Source of the DNA: Phoronis australis
Taxonomy: Eukaryota; Phoronida; Phoronidae
Length of the DNA stretch: 55,113 nucleotides
NCBI GenBank assembly: GCA_002633005.1
Contig: NMRA01001001.1
Span: 18,476-73,588, forward strand
Reading direction: 5' to 3'
In this document: piece by piece, positions 41,545-52,199 of the stretch
Layout: the number at the start of each line of letters is the position of its first letter
Position numbering within the stretch: position 1 is the first letter of the stretch
Made by a program: the position numbers and the translations under genes
Notes under the pieces: generated by a model
Databases searched by the model: none
Seen by the model: only the letters and a program-made list of their open reading frames with translations
What the model was told of the DNA's origin: nothing

Positions 41545-42745
41545 GGTGGGCTCATATCAATTCTAAGATTGTTCTGTATGCGGATGACACTACAATACTG
41601 TCCGCAGGCAGAACCTCATCTGAAATCCAGACCAATCTCAACTCTGATTTAGCATTCATTTCAGATTGTCTTATATCCAATAAATTATCCTTAAATGTGT
41701 CAAAAACTAAAACTCTTCTATTTGGCACGTCCCAAAGACTTAGAAACCAAACCCTGTCATTAAGTATGGATGGAAGACCAATTGAAAACGTCAATTCCTT
41801 TAAATATCTGGGACTAATATATGATCAAAATCTTAAGTTTTCTCACCATGTTGATTATATCTCTAAAAAGGTGTCTAAGAAAATTGGCGTATTGAAACCC
41901 ATCAGTAAATTTGTTAACAGAGCCAAACTGAAAACCCTTTTTAATGATATCATTCAACCACACCTTGATTATTGCCTCCCGGTGTTGGGTGTTGCATCAA
42001 GCAAGGATATGAAAACCATCCAGATTATCCAAAATAGGGCTGCCCGGATTATTCTGGGAGCTGGTGTGAGAGATATTAACATTGAAAATCTTCATAAAGA
42101 GATTTGAATAATGAAAATTCACACAAGACATCAATTCGTATCTGCTTGTTGCATGTACAAATTTTTTAAAGGTCTTGTCCCAACACACTTATGTGCTAAG
42201 TTTAACATGACTACTAATTTCTACAATACTAGGTACTTCTCATCATTAAATTTCAATCTTCCTAAACGCAGAATCGAAACGGGGAAAAGTCATTTTTCTA
42301 CAACGGGCAATTTTTATGGAACCCTCTCCCTTCAGATGCCAAATCTGCATCATCCTTTCTAACCTTTAAAAGAACTATAAGAAATAGATTTAACTTCATG
42401 TAGTGCGTAAGAATTACATGTTTATACATGCGTGTATATTTGTATGTTGTCTTATTTTTATAAATTATTTATTGCCTGTTTTACTTATTTATCATTATAT
42501 TTTAGTTAATCATCTTGTCTTGATTTCTATCTATTTATCATACTTTATTTTTTTATTTTCTTTCATCAGTCTTTCCGCGTTAATTTCTTATTCTTTGCTT
42601 ATAATTTAAATTTGTCTTTCATTTTGTAATTCTGTTTTGTTTTACTAGATGTTTGTTTTTACTGAGGGCCCCTATGGAAAGCAATATAAACTGATGGGGC
42701 TACCCTCATTTGTAAATATTACATTACTAAATAAAGAAATGGAAT
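41545..42745 (+). mobile_element. CR1/L2-like LINE, 5'-truncated copy
   Basis: It starts just before the RT catalytic box (INSKIVLYADDTTILSAGR) and runs through LSLNVSKTKTLLFGTSQRLR, FKYLGLIYDQNLKFSHHVDY, IQPHLDYCLPVLGVAS and IIQNRAARIILGAG to a C-terminal part near 42360 (STTGNFYGTLSLQ, decayed). The frame 41493-42107 is unbroken with an intact YADD. Then a stop follows, and a 3' untranslated region with AATAAA near 42730 and AATGGAATTG. 5' truncation is normal for LINE insertion. It may be relatively young given the long intact frame. Confidence 0.85.
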
Positions 42746-43198
42746 TGATCTTGTTTGAATAAAAATCTCAGCACTTGATACAAATGTGAAATACTTGGCA
42801 TCTCACATTTGCAGAAACGTGTATAAATCATTTGAGATACAATTATACAAATATACTCAAGTTAGCCAAACTTTGAATTTTTTGACTGTCAAAAGTTGAA
42901 TTGTACGGGTCAATGTCTTGTGGGAAAGAAGGCCGAATGTATTACAAAGAATTTGGAATAATTCTGTTAAGGTTTTATAACATATAGATGTTACTCAATT
43001 ATTGACGTTCACAACTTTGACTAGATCTGCCAGTTTTAGTTTAGTTCAGGGTTAATATCCGCCGTGGGCATTAACGCATAATTTGCCTAGAATTGCGCTC
43101 TAGAAACTGTAAAGCAGGTCTCATCGAGAGAATTCAATAGTTTTTACGACTGAATCAGAATCCCATTTCTTTTGCAATATCAACAGCTCACAAGACAG
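42746..43198. other. End of the large intron before the second Ig-like exon
   Basis: No gene seen. It ends with the acceptor region CAACAGCTCACAAGACAG. Confidence 0.5.
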
Positions 43199-43447
43199 TG
43201 CGGGTGAGTGTTAACGATACAAACGTGAATCTTCACCAACCGTCAATCACTGGTGTCCACGTAAGATGGACAAAGGATGGCGGAGGCCTCTATGATTCTG
43301 GACCAATAGCTTCGTGGAATGGCAAGTTCAGTAACGTAATAGACAAAGTTCATATCGGTCATGGCGGCGTCTACGTACTAAACCATTACACCGGCCGGGC
43401 ATTAGCACCGCTGTCACCTAGAGACATGTTACGACTCATCGTAAGAG
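43199..43447 (+). CDS. Exon: Ig-like domain preceding EGF, Tie-receptor type
   Basis: A 249-base exon, acceptor ending 43198 (AAGACAG), donor G|GTGAGT, phase 1 at both ends. It encodes about 83 residues: VRVSVNDTNVNLHQPSITGV, HVRWTKDGGGLYDSGPIASW, NVIDKVHIGHGGVYVLNHYT and ending MLRLIVRG. G-G-V-Y corresponds to the D-x-G-x-Y strand of an Ig fold. The closing R-L-I-V-R just before a cysteine-rich EGF matches the way the Ig domain of vertebrate Tie1/Tie2 passes into its EGF repeats. Lack of the canonical Ig cysteines is also a Tie-like trait for this domain. It would lie in the extracellular ligand-binding part. The EGF exon lies only 272 bases downstream, so the pairing is secure. Confidence 0.75.
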
Positions 43448-43719
43448 GTGAGTTTACAAAGTAAAGTTTGAGCTTGTTGTTCACTAGCTGGCGTATTCTG
43501 AAGATTTGAATTCTTATGATGCAGGCTTTGCAACTCAAAGTTAAAGCTTGAACCTTGTTTATACAACAAATCGGCAAATCGGCATTTTGCTTCAGTGCAC
43601 AACCTATGAATACGTCTGTTATCAGACTGTTGCATCTGCAAACGCTGTTCTACTCATCAATTTAAAATTCTTGGTGGAGCTCAACCTGGCTTTTAAACCT
43701 AGCAAACGTCTCGTTATAG

Positions 43720-43851
43720 TTTGTCCACGAGGGAAGTATGGCGGTTCGTGTGAACATGACTGTCCGTTATGTTTAAATGGCGGCGTTTGTCATGACGTAG
43801 TTGGAGAATGCATCTGCGCTCCTGGGTTTAAAGGACCGGACTGTTCAACAG
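43720..43851 (+). CDS. Exon: EGF-like domain, Tie-receptor type
   Basis: A 132-base exon, acceptor CTCGTTATAG, donor CAACAG|GTAAAC, phase 1 at both ends. The 44 residues hold eight cysteines: CPRGKYGGSCEHDCPLC, NGGVCHDVVGECICAPGF and GPDC. The spacing and the CxNxGVCH..GECICxPGF string closely match the first EGF repeat of Tie receptors, a laminin-like eight-cysteine variant. In Tie receptors three such repeats follow an Ig pair and precede fibronectin III domains, a membrane span and a tyrosine kinase. None of those is visible up to 55113, so the gene either continues to the right across another long intron or is a shorter secreted relative. Confidence 0.85.
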
Positions 43852-44022
43852 GTAAACCCAGTTAAATCAATTTATGTCCGTTGGACATGGTACCAGCCCT
43901 CATACTTGTGTTTGGCAGCTGATTTATTCAACCAGTGCCGTGCGTGTTATTCGCAACTAGACTTCCAGAAAGCATAGGTGTGGGAAAGTTTGCTTCAGTG
44001 AGTTCCGAGCGAAGCAAATGTG

Positions 44023-44030
44023 AGGTCACC
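44023..44030. repeat. 8-bp target-site duplication, left copy
   Basis: AGGTCACC, repeated at 44434-44441. Confidence 0.7.
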
Positions 44031-44433
44031 AGGGCCCGGTCTCCAATCTTTTTACTCGAAATGAAACTCGAAATTAGGTTTGGCATTTTCTACTCTTCTT
44101 CTGGGCGAACTCATGATAAGCGTCTATTATTTTATGCTCGAATATACAATAACTTACGTATAAAAATTTATTGCCCTTAGTTCAGTTTGTAAACCCAATA
44201 TTAAAGCAATAAGTTCGAGTTTGAACTCGAAATATTGAGTTTTTACTGGAGTTTGTAGCACGAATATAAGGGTCTTCAAGGGCAAACTTGAACTAGAAAT
44301 TACTATGCATAAACTGTAATGTATTCGAGCACAGTCTGATAACCAATTATCTTAAGTTCGCACAAAAAGAGCAGAGAAATTGCCAAAAATAGTTTCAAGT
44401 TCGTTTCTAGTACAAAGATTAGAGACCGGGCCC
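44031..44433. mobile_element. Foldback MITE, probably hAT-type
   Basis: About 170-base inverted arms start with GGGCCCGGTCTC and end with its complement. Paired segments include AATCTTT, TTGGCA and GCTCGAATA with their complements. Flanking AGGTCACC on both sides gives an 8-bp target duplication, as for hAT transposons. No coding capacity. It lies 180 bases after the EGF exon. Confidence 0.7.
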
Positions 44434-44441
44434 AGGTCACC
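44434..44441. repeat. 8-bp target-site duplication, right copy
   Basis: AGGTCACC, matching 44023-44030. Confidence 0.7.
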
Positions 44442-44821
44442 CTAAACCCCCGCTTGAGTTCTGTTCCGCCTACAGGCATATCACAAATTTTGACGTCTGA
44501 GATGATGCAGTGCCAAAAATTGTCTTTGCGTGTGCATGAATAAGAAAGCATATTCATGTGAGTGTAAACTGTTCACACTGTAGTATTAATGCTCCCTAGC
44601 CAAAATGACTTGGCTAGAGCCCCTGTAGCGTGAACCCAGCACTAGCAGTTGACATATATTCCTCCAAAAATTTATCTCCTACGTTTTTGCTATTTCTTTG
44701 TGTCAGAATATAGTCTAACAGTATTATTAGTTGTATTGTTTTGTTTTGTTATTCAGTTTGATTTGCATGACCCCTGAGTTAAGTACAATGATGATGTAAT
44801 TTGTTTACTACAAAATAGTGT

Positions 44822-44836
44822 GGAACTTTCTAGAAG
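44822..44836 (+). promoter_or_regulatory. Heat-shock element, perfect trimer (1)
   Basis: GGAACTTTCTAGAAG fits nGAAnnTTCnnGAAn exactly. Confidence 0.7.
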
Positions 44837-44886
44837 ACTGAGGTCAGAACAGTGATGATGTAATTTGTTTACTGNCAGTATAGTGT

Positions 44887-44901
44887 GGAACTTTCTAGAA
44901 G
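44887..44901 (+). promoter_or_regulatory. Heat-shock element, perfect trimer (2)
   Basis: The same 15-mer, in a roughly 65-base direct duplication that also repeats GATGATGTAATTTGTTTACT. A third, imperfect trimer follows at 44931-44945. Confidence 0.7.
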
Positions 44902-44980
44902 ACTCTAGCATGACAGTGATTAATGCAGTCTGGAATATTCTAGAGACTAGTACATGTTTGTAGAATGATTGGGTAGGCTC

Positions 44981-45026
44981 CAGAAAGTTCTGGTATGTGC
45001 TTGAATTGACGAAAAGTTCTAGAACA
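44981..45026 (+). promoter_or_regulatory. Two further heat-shock half-site pairs
   Basis: AGAAAGTTCT (44982-44991) and the palindrome GTTCTAGAAC (45016-45025), the latter 12 bases before the TATA box. Confidence 0.6.
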
Positions 45027-45037
45027 ATGCATTAGGC

Positions 45038-45045
45038 TATAAATA
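45038..45045 (+). promoter_or_regulatory. TATA box
   Basis: TATAAATA, correctly placed downstream of the heat-shock elements. Transcription would start near 45065-45070. Confidence 0.65.
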
Positions 45046-45361
45046 CACAAGCACGGGTTTGTGTTAGTCAGTTGAGTCCAAGAAGATAAAGTCGGGAGAT
45101 CAAGAGAAGATCAAGTAAGTTCAAGAAATTTAATCAGGAGAACTACAGTTGAGTTGCAGTGAAGAGAATCAGCAGTTACAGCGATGGTCAATAGGGAGCC
45201 AGCTATGGAGACAGCAGGTTATTGAACCAACGAGTGTAACAGTTGCTGGAAGTATCTCAAAGTTCATCACAAGTCAAGGCTTCGCAGCACTGGCTGGAGT
45301 ATAAACAGACATTACGGCGGACGTTTTGTTTGAGTAGGCTTGTGAATGTACGGTCGGGATT

Positions 45362-45367
45362 AATAAA
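45362..45367 (+). terminator. Polyadenylation signal of the probable LTR
   Basis: AATAAA about 70 bases before the presumed LTR end. Confidence 0.5.
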
Positions 45368-45432
45368 GGATTAACTCGAACCAGTCTTCAGTCAATCTTC
45401 GCACCGAAAGCTATTAGCACTGGTCTGTAACA

Positions 45433-45959
45433 ACCTGCGCCCACCCACACACGGAGAAAAATGTGACACTGTTCATGAAATCCTTCATTCTGGAAGTTTT
45501 CAGTATTCAGTAACTCAGTGCATTTAATGGGTTCAATCAGGTGTCCCTGTTTTTAATTCCATTAACCTTTAACATCAGCATGACACGTTTGACTATTAAT
45601 AATAATTAATTATAATTAATTAATAATAGTACGTTACAACAATAATTCTATAATTTTACAGTTTGTGAAAAAAGGAACCACCACTTGATGCAGCATAAAA
45701 TAACTGTAAACCGAATCAAATGCTAACAGATGACTTCTTCAAGCAGAATGCAATAAGTGAATGTTGAATATTGAAAAAATGCTGCATTGCCCTTAAGCCT
45801 CAGGATGGTGAACGAACTTTAGTTTTAGCCAGAGCTGTGTCTGTCAGTTACTTTGAAAAATACTGATGTAAAGAAGGCTTTGATAGCCATGTTTGACCAA
45901 CTTGTTCCCTAGGGTTGAATTTAAAGTCAGCTAGCTATTCAGTTTGTTTTACCCAGTTC
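45433..45959. other. AT-rich non-coding DNA
   Basis: It includes an AT palindrome around 45593-45630. No gene is seen. Confidence 0.5.
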
Positions 45960-48900
45960 ATTCACCATCCCTACCTTCCTTTTTTCACTTGTTTATTTAA
46001 TGTACTTTCAATTTACTTTCTATGTAACATATTCTAGCTGTATTAATTCGTTACTTTTCTCAAAATTTTTCATTCTGGAAGTTTTCAGGATTCGATAGTT
46101 CAACGCATTTGATGGGTTCAATCAGATGTCCCTATTTTTAATTTCATTCATCTTTAGCATTATTGGCATGACACATTTGACTAGGACTTTGATTACCGTA
46201 ATCTCACATTAACTCGTGATACTGCATTTTGTACTAAGCCTTTGTTTATTTTACTGTACCATTTCATTGTTGATTTGTGATATTTTGAAGACTCATCAAT
46301 TCACCAGATATTGTAGTACTGTTGCATGAATGCTTAATTCGTGGCTTTACACACAACTAACAATTTCTCAACTTTTAATAGATTGTCATTTCATCACACT
46401 TTACGACATCCTATTAAATAAATATATTCCCTTTATAGTTCCATTCCACGCAGAGATTATTCGACTACTGCTCATAGATTTGTTCATTCAACAAATTTTG
46501 AAGATTCATGAATTCAAAGACTTTCCCTATATTTCATTCACTTGCCAGTACTTCAGTACCCCATTGATTTGTTTGCATATCACGGTTTCTTTATCATAGC
46601 AGATTAGTGGTTCATTAGTTCGCCAAGTTCCACTTCCTTATTTCTGAAATTTTACAGGTTACTTATTTCTCTGTTCATTTCATGACACTCTACAGAGTCA
46701 TTCAATTGTCATACTTCGTGGAATGCGATGACATTGATGCACTATATCTTCACTCCATGATTCATTCTACCATTTAAATTTCCATTCATACTCTGGGAGT
46801 GTTAAGAGAATTATTCCGATAACCAATAGTGTACACAAGTCAAGTAGACCCTTTGTGATGCTCAGGCTGCATGATACTATGAGCTGCATTGAGTCTTTTT
46901 TATGGGCTCATTCAATTTTGTGACATGATCTCCATTTACCTTTTATACTTGTCTCGTTTCTTGAACTAGTACAACGTAGGGACTTTGGTTAACCTCACGT
47001 TTCACGGTTACCCTCGCCTTTTACTTGTATTTCATATTTCACGAGTCCATTGTTTTTTTACATTTATACATTCACTTGTAGTTAGAATTTTGCTTCCTCA
47101 CACTATTGAGATTGTTCATTTTATGGGTTCTGTCATTATGCTACAGCAGCTTAATGTTTGTGATATTTTTCGGGATAATTAATTTGTTCCGTGCTCCGCA
47201 ATTTCTTTTCACAAACCAATAATTTATCACCTTTTAATGGTTCATCATTAAATGCATTCCTTTGATAGTTTCATTTGTTTATTTCCCCCAATTTTATGAA
47301 TTCAGATCATTTATTTCTTTGTTTATTTAATTACACTGAACAGACACATTCAGTTATCGAATTTCACAAAACTCCATTAATTTTTTTTATGCATAATGTT
47401 TCATTCGATTCACAATATCTTACCCATTCAAATTTTACTGCATTAGGGGTATTACGATCACTCTGACAAGCAGTGGCCAAATCCCTATTTTTGTTCCACC
47501 AGCATGTTATTTAATGGTGTTTGGCACAATTCAACAAAGAGTCACATGTTACTTTTCTCACAAATGCAACAAACAAAATATTACCACTCAGTGATAGCAA
47601 TCAATTCCATAATTTTACAATTTTTATATAAGGTCTCCTTTTTATCTCTGAAAGTGGAGCTTGTGACACACCTATCATTTTCGGGACATACTTCAAACAT
47701 ATATGCCATTTCACTTGTTAAATATATTGATGTAAGAATATGGACCCCTTTTCCCAGCTTCCAAACTAGTCCATTAATCCTTTGTGTAGATTCGCATGTG
47801 GTCCTTTTGCAAACGACGTACTAGGACAATTCTTTCTTTATTTATTTAATAATGTAGTATTTACAATGAGGGTAACCCCATCCGTTCACACTAGTTTCCA
47901 TGGGGATCCTTTTTCCCATCCTCACTATTGGTTCGTTTCTGTCATGTGCCTTGAGTTTGGTCAGCTCCTGGTTCCTATAGGCTGACGATTGTCACGTGTC
48001 ATACAGTTAACCTTTGTTCTCAGTAACCATATGTTTCCAGTCGTTCCTTTGCTTTAGCAGCACATAGTTTGAGTTTAATCACTCGTCATTTTTCCCACCC
48101 ACTACCACACTCTTTTTTCGGTGGTTTCTCTTACCAGAGTGCTGCACTTTTTATTGCCGATCTTTCCAGAGATTACTATTTCATGTTTACTTATTATTTT
48201 ACACTCATATTTCTGTTCGATCATTGTATACTAATTACTCAGTTTATGATTCGTAATTACACACAACTGACTCATTCACAGTTCAAGGCCAGTTGTTTTG
48301 GATGTTTTGATTGGTGGAGCTACAGACAATTTTTTGTATTGGCTGGTTCTCACCAGCATATGAGTATTTTCATGCTTCATTTATCGCATTTGACAGATTT
48401 ACTTTGCTTCCTTGGACACTATAGGGATGAATTGCTTGCGTGTGATATTTTAGTAAGTTTTTGTCATTAACTTTTATTGATTCACCAATTTTCACATTTT
48501 GAAGTTCATTTATTTTTCTGCTTTAGCTTCATCATACTGACACTGACTTCATTTACGGACTCATTAGTTACGCATCGTTTCACCATTTTTTACGTCACGA
48601 TGCCATTTATGCAGCGTCACTTCCTTGTAGCGACAGATAGATCTCACATTCATTTTGCTTGTTCATCATAATTTCATCTCTTTTATTATCAGTTTATTTC
48701 TTCGTGGTTTCATTACTATTTTGCCGTTTCATTAGTAATTTTGGCGGGTTTATTAATTTCTCCCCTGATAATTCAAAAGTTGATTACCTTTGACAGAATT
48801 TCTAGTTAAACAGATTTGACTTGTTTTACGACTGTTATTGGACTCACCTATCCATTGTACTTTAATTACTAGCTGCTTTTTATCATTCATTTGTTCACCG

Positions 48901-50640
48901 AAATCTTTTCCAAATTCTTCAGTGCCCTTGTCATTCTATTAATGCGTCTAATTTTTGCACCTTACGCACCCATCGCATTAAGAGAATTGTCATCAGTCCA
49001 CTTTCTTTGCTTCCATCGCCTCAATATTGGGAGTTTGAAAGAAAAATTACCCTTGTTCTTACCCATTCAGTGAGTCTAAATATGCCCTGGTTTGTCTTCA
49101 GCTCATTTATTTTTCACATTTCTTTTTCATCGCACTCAACCGCTTGACTTAGTCATAGCATTTTACAGATTTATCATTTTTGTTTAATTTGGATCATCAC
49201 AGGTTTCTTTGTGTCGCATATGACATATTATTTTCTCCCATTTTATTCATCGCACTCAACCAGTTTAGATGTAACATTTTAGGGTTCATGCATTTTTGAA
49301 ATAGTTTTTACCAGCATACGTGTCGGTGTCACTCTCCCATTTTGCAGGTTCATTTTGATTGGTCACACCCTATAGGCTTTTTGACATTTTTCGCATCCAT
49401 AAGTCTCTCTTTCCATTACTCCATTAATTTTTCAAATTTTATACTATTTTTCAGGTTGATGTCATTAACTCGTATTTTATTGGTTTATCATTAATTTTTA
49501 CATTTTCGTTTTCATTTGTTTTTCGCATTTAGTTTCGTCACACTCAACAGTTTAAAATAGTGACAGCATTTTGTTAGGTTCATACCTTGCATTCATTTTG
49601 CTTCATCTTACCTGATAAGGTTTGTGACATTAGTCCATTATTTTTACATTTTATAGTTTCATTTGATATATGCTATGTCATTAACTCAAATTTTAATTAA
49701 TTTTCACATTTTTGGGGTACATTTATTTTTTGCATTTAGTTTCATCACTCAACGATTTCAATTACCGTAGCATTTTACAGACGTGATAGTTTCATACAAT
49801 TTCACCTTTAATTTTTCAAGTTTTACAAATTCATTAACAAGATGCATTTAGAAAATTTTCACCAGCCCATCTTTGCTTTCATCTCCTCCAAACATGATTT
49901 TAACAGAAAATTTCCCCATATTGATGGCAAAGAATTTACCTTTTATCATACAACAGTCCAGACTTTACCTAGTTAGGGTGTCTGAATATACCCCGGTATT
50001 TCCTCGAAGGTTTGTTTTGCACATTTTTTTTCGTTTCATCGCACTCAACGGTTTCAATTTAGTCATAGCATTTTATGGATTTAACGGTTGTGTTTAATTT
50101 GGACAACCACAGATTTCTTTGTGTCGCATTTCATTCATTCATTCATAAATTCTCACATTCTATGGATTCATTATTTCTCCCATTTTATTCACCATACTCA
50201 ACATTTTACCGGTTCATGCTTTTTAAATTAGGTTTTTACCTGAATGCGGGTGCCTTTATATGTCACCCTCTCCTTTTACAAATTCATTTTGGTTCCTCAT
50301 ACCCTCTAAGTCTTGTGATACTTTACGCATTCATTAAAGTTTCCCATTTCATTAGTCCGTCAATTTTTCATATTTCATAGTTTCGTTTGATTTACAGGTT
50401 TTAGTCATTACCTCTCACTTTATTGGTTCAGTAAGTTTTGCATGTTTTGGGCTCATTAATTTTTCGCATTTAGCTTCATCACTCAACGGTTTCAATTTAG
50501 TAGTAGCATTTCGTAATCAGTTTCGTACCATTTCACCATTAATTTTTCACATTATTTACGGATTCATTAACCACTCACACTTAGCAAACTGTCATCAACC
50601 CTCCACGCAAGACTTAACCCTGTTAGCAACTCTGAGTTTA
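45960..50640. repeat. Strand-skewed degenerate tandem repeat, about 4.7 kb
   Basis: The + strand is strongly T/C-rich with endless variants of CATTAATTTTTCACATTTT and TTTCATCNCACTCAAC. A higher-order unit of about 909 bases is visible: 49000-49220 resembles 49900-50130, including CGCACTCAAC, TAGTCATAGCATTTTA and TTTCTTTGTGTCGCAT. Part of it appears again near 50470-50650. The many + strand open frames come from scarcity of stop codons in this composition and are not genes. Confidence 0.75.
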
Positions 50641-52199
50641 ATGCCCCGCTGTTTCTTCAGTTCAGTAGCAATGATGATTATCTCAACTCAAATAATATCC
50701 TCTGTTGAAGAAACTCAACGAAAGTTTCCCCTTTTCATGGGGGAAGACGTTTAACTCGATTGACATCCTGTCATGAAAAACTTGACAGGAAAGTTTTACC
50801 CTTATCATGGGGAGGACTATATCGGGTTAACAAGTCCAATACTCCACGTTATTTCCCTGGTCTTTACTAAACCAGGGACACCCAGGTGACATTCTCCTCA
50901 TAGTTCACACTCTGCAGCTCAACATCCCCTTTTCCTCCAGCCTCATGCAAAAAAACTCATTACGGCGTTTTCCGGTTGATCCCAACTTGTTCGATTCTAT
51001 AGCTCAACAAGAAGTTGGGAAGATGATCCCTGTAGCCAACTCCATTCTGGCATTTATGGTTGGAAGGCCAGTTCTCTTTTGTTCGATAATTGCTCTAATC
51101 TCCAATAAGCTTGACTGGGCTGTGCGGTTAAAAATAAGTTAACTTATAACATATTTGAACATAAACCAATAGCATTTCTGAATTCCTTGTCAAATGCTGA
51201 TGTTTAGTTTTTTTAATTGCCAAAATCACCCAACTACAGCTGAAGTTACGACGATCTATTCTTTCCGAATGAACCAATTCGCTCTGGGTTTGACTGTGTT
51301 CACACGTGGTCAGTAATAAGCCTGGTAGATAATTGGCCTGCCTGTTAGTTGTCATACCAGACAAAAGACTGTGCCTGCAAGCTAACAAAGGAGCTAGATG
51401 TTATCACACGCTCAAAATCCTCTAAGTTTGGGAAAGTCACTGAACGGGAGAATGCCATAATGTCATGATGCACACACTCACAAACACCATTGTTGCCTCA
51501 GCACATTGTCACACTCATTCTTAACATCTAAACATGCCCTCACACATTTGTATTACCTTGCCCATCGATAGCTGTCAATCATAGGCGCTGATGCTGGAAG
51601 TCAGGTTGTCGACATAGCCATCCGCAATCCCATCGTCCTCTTTACTAGAGTGAATGGCTGAAACTAGGGATTGGTACCCTGAACACTTTCAGTTCTTTTT
51701 TATACAACAACGACATTGTCAAAACACAGCTCACAATGGTCTTGAAACTCATGAACACTTGCATAAGTATAAGTGCAGACGGTGATCCAGGTTACACGGA
51801 TGGTAAGCAGACGACACTACCATAGGGCATCATGCTGAAAGGAACATCAGTAATAATCACCAATTAACTACGAGACCAGTACCCATCAGGGTGACATACA
51901 AGTTAAGCCATGATTCAATACCTAAACAGAATTTTTGGGAGAATCGGGGTTGGTTGTTTAACCAAACTGTCAATTTGACGGTGACCTCATCATTTTTTCA
52001 AACAACCATGGTGCACGACCATCAATGCACAAACAATACTTCAGACATTTCTCGATACATGGATGTTAAACATATTTACATTTTATGACATACCCAGCAG
52101 AAGTACTGAGACTGAATCAGCAGGAAGTCCTGTTCACTTAGAGCTAATTCGGCCATCTTATTGGTGAATTCTCGATCAATTCATCTGATCCCTTTGCTG
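50641..52199. other. Non-coding DNA between repeat regions
   Basis: It contains a duplicated GAAAGTTT..CCC..TCATGGGG segment (50726-50757 and 50782-50816) and a CCCTGG..CCAGGG hairpin at about 50856-50880. No supported gene. Confidence 0.5.

Larger units (their letters stand above)
44701..45432 (+). mobile_element. Probable solo LTR with a heat-shock-like promoter
   Basis: An array of heat-shock elements is followed by a TATA box (45038-45045). About 320 bases without an open frame come next, then AATAAA (45362-45367) and an end resembling CTGTAACA (45432). This U3-R-U5 order and the TG..CA-like ends suggest an LTR. The left end (TGTCAGAATA at 44701) is a guess, and no target duplication or partner LTR was found. 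A host promoter with a non-coding first exon is the alternative. Confidence 0.5.

Noticed and set aside
46330-50380. Many + strand open frames of 60-130 codons
   Set aside because: They lie in a T/C-skewed degenerate repeat where + strand stops are scarce. They show no shared family motif and repeat with the satellite unit.
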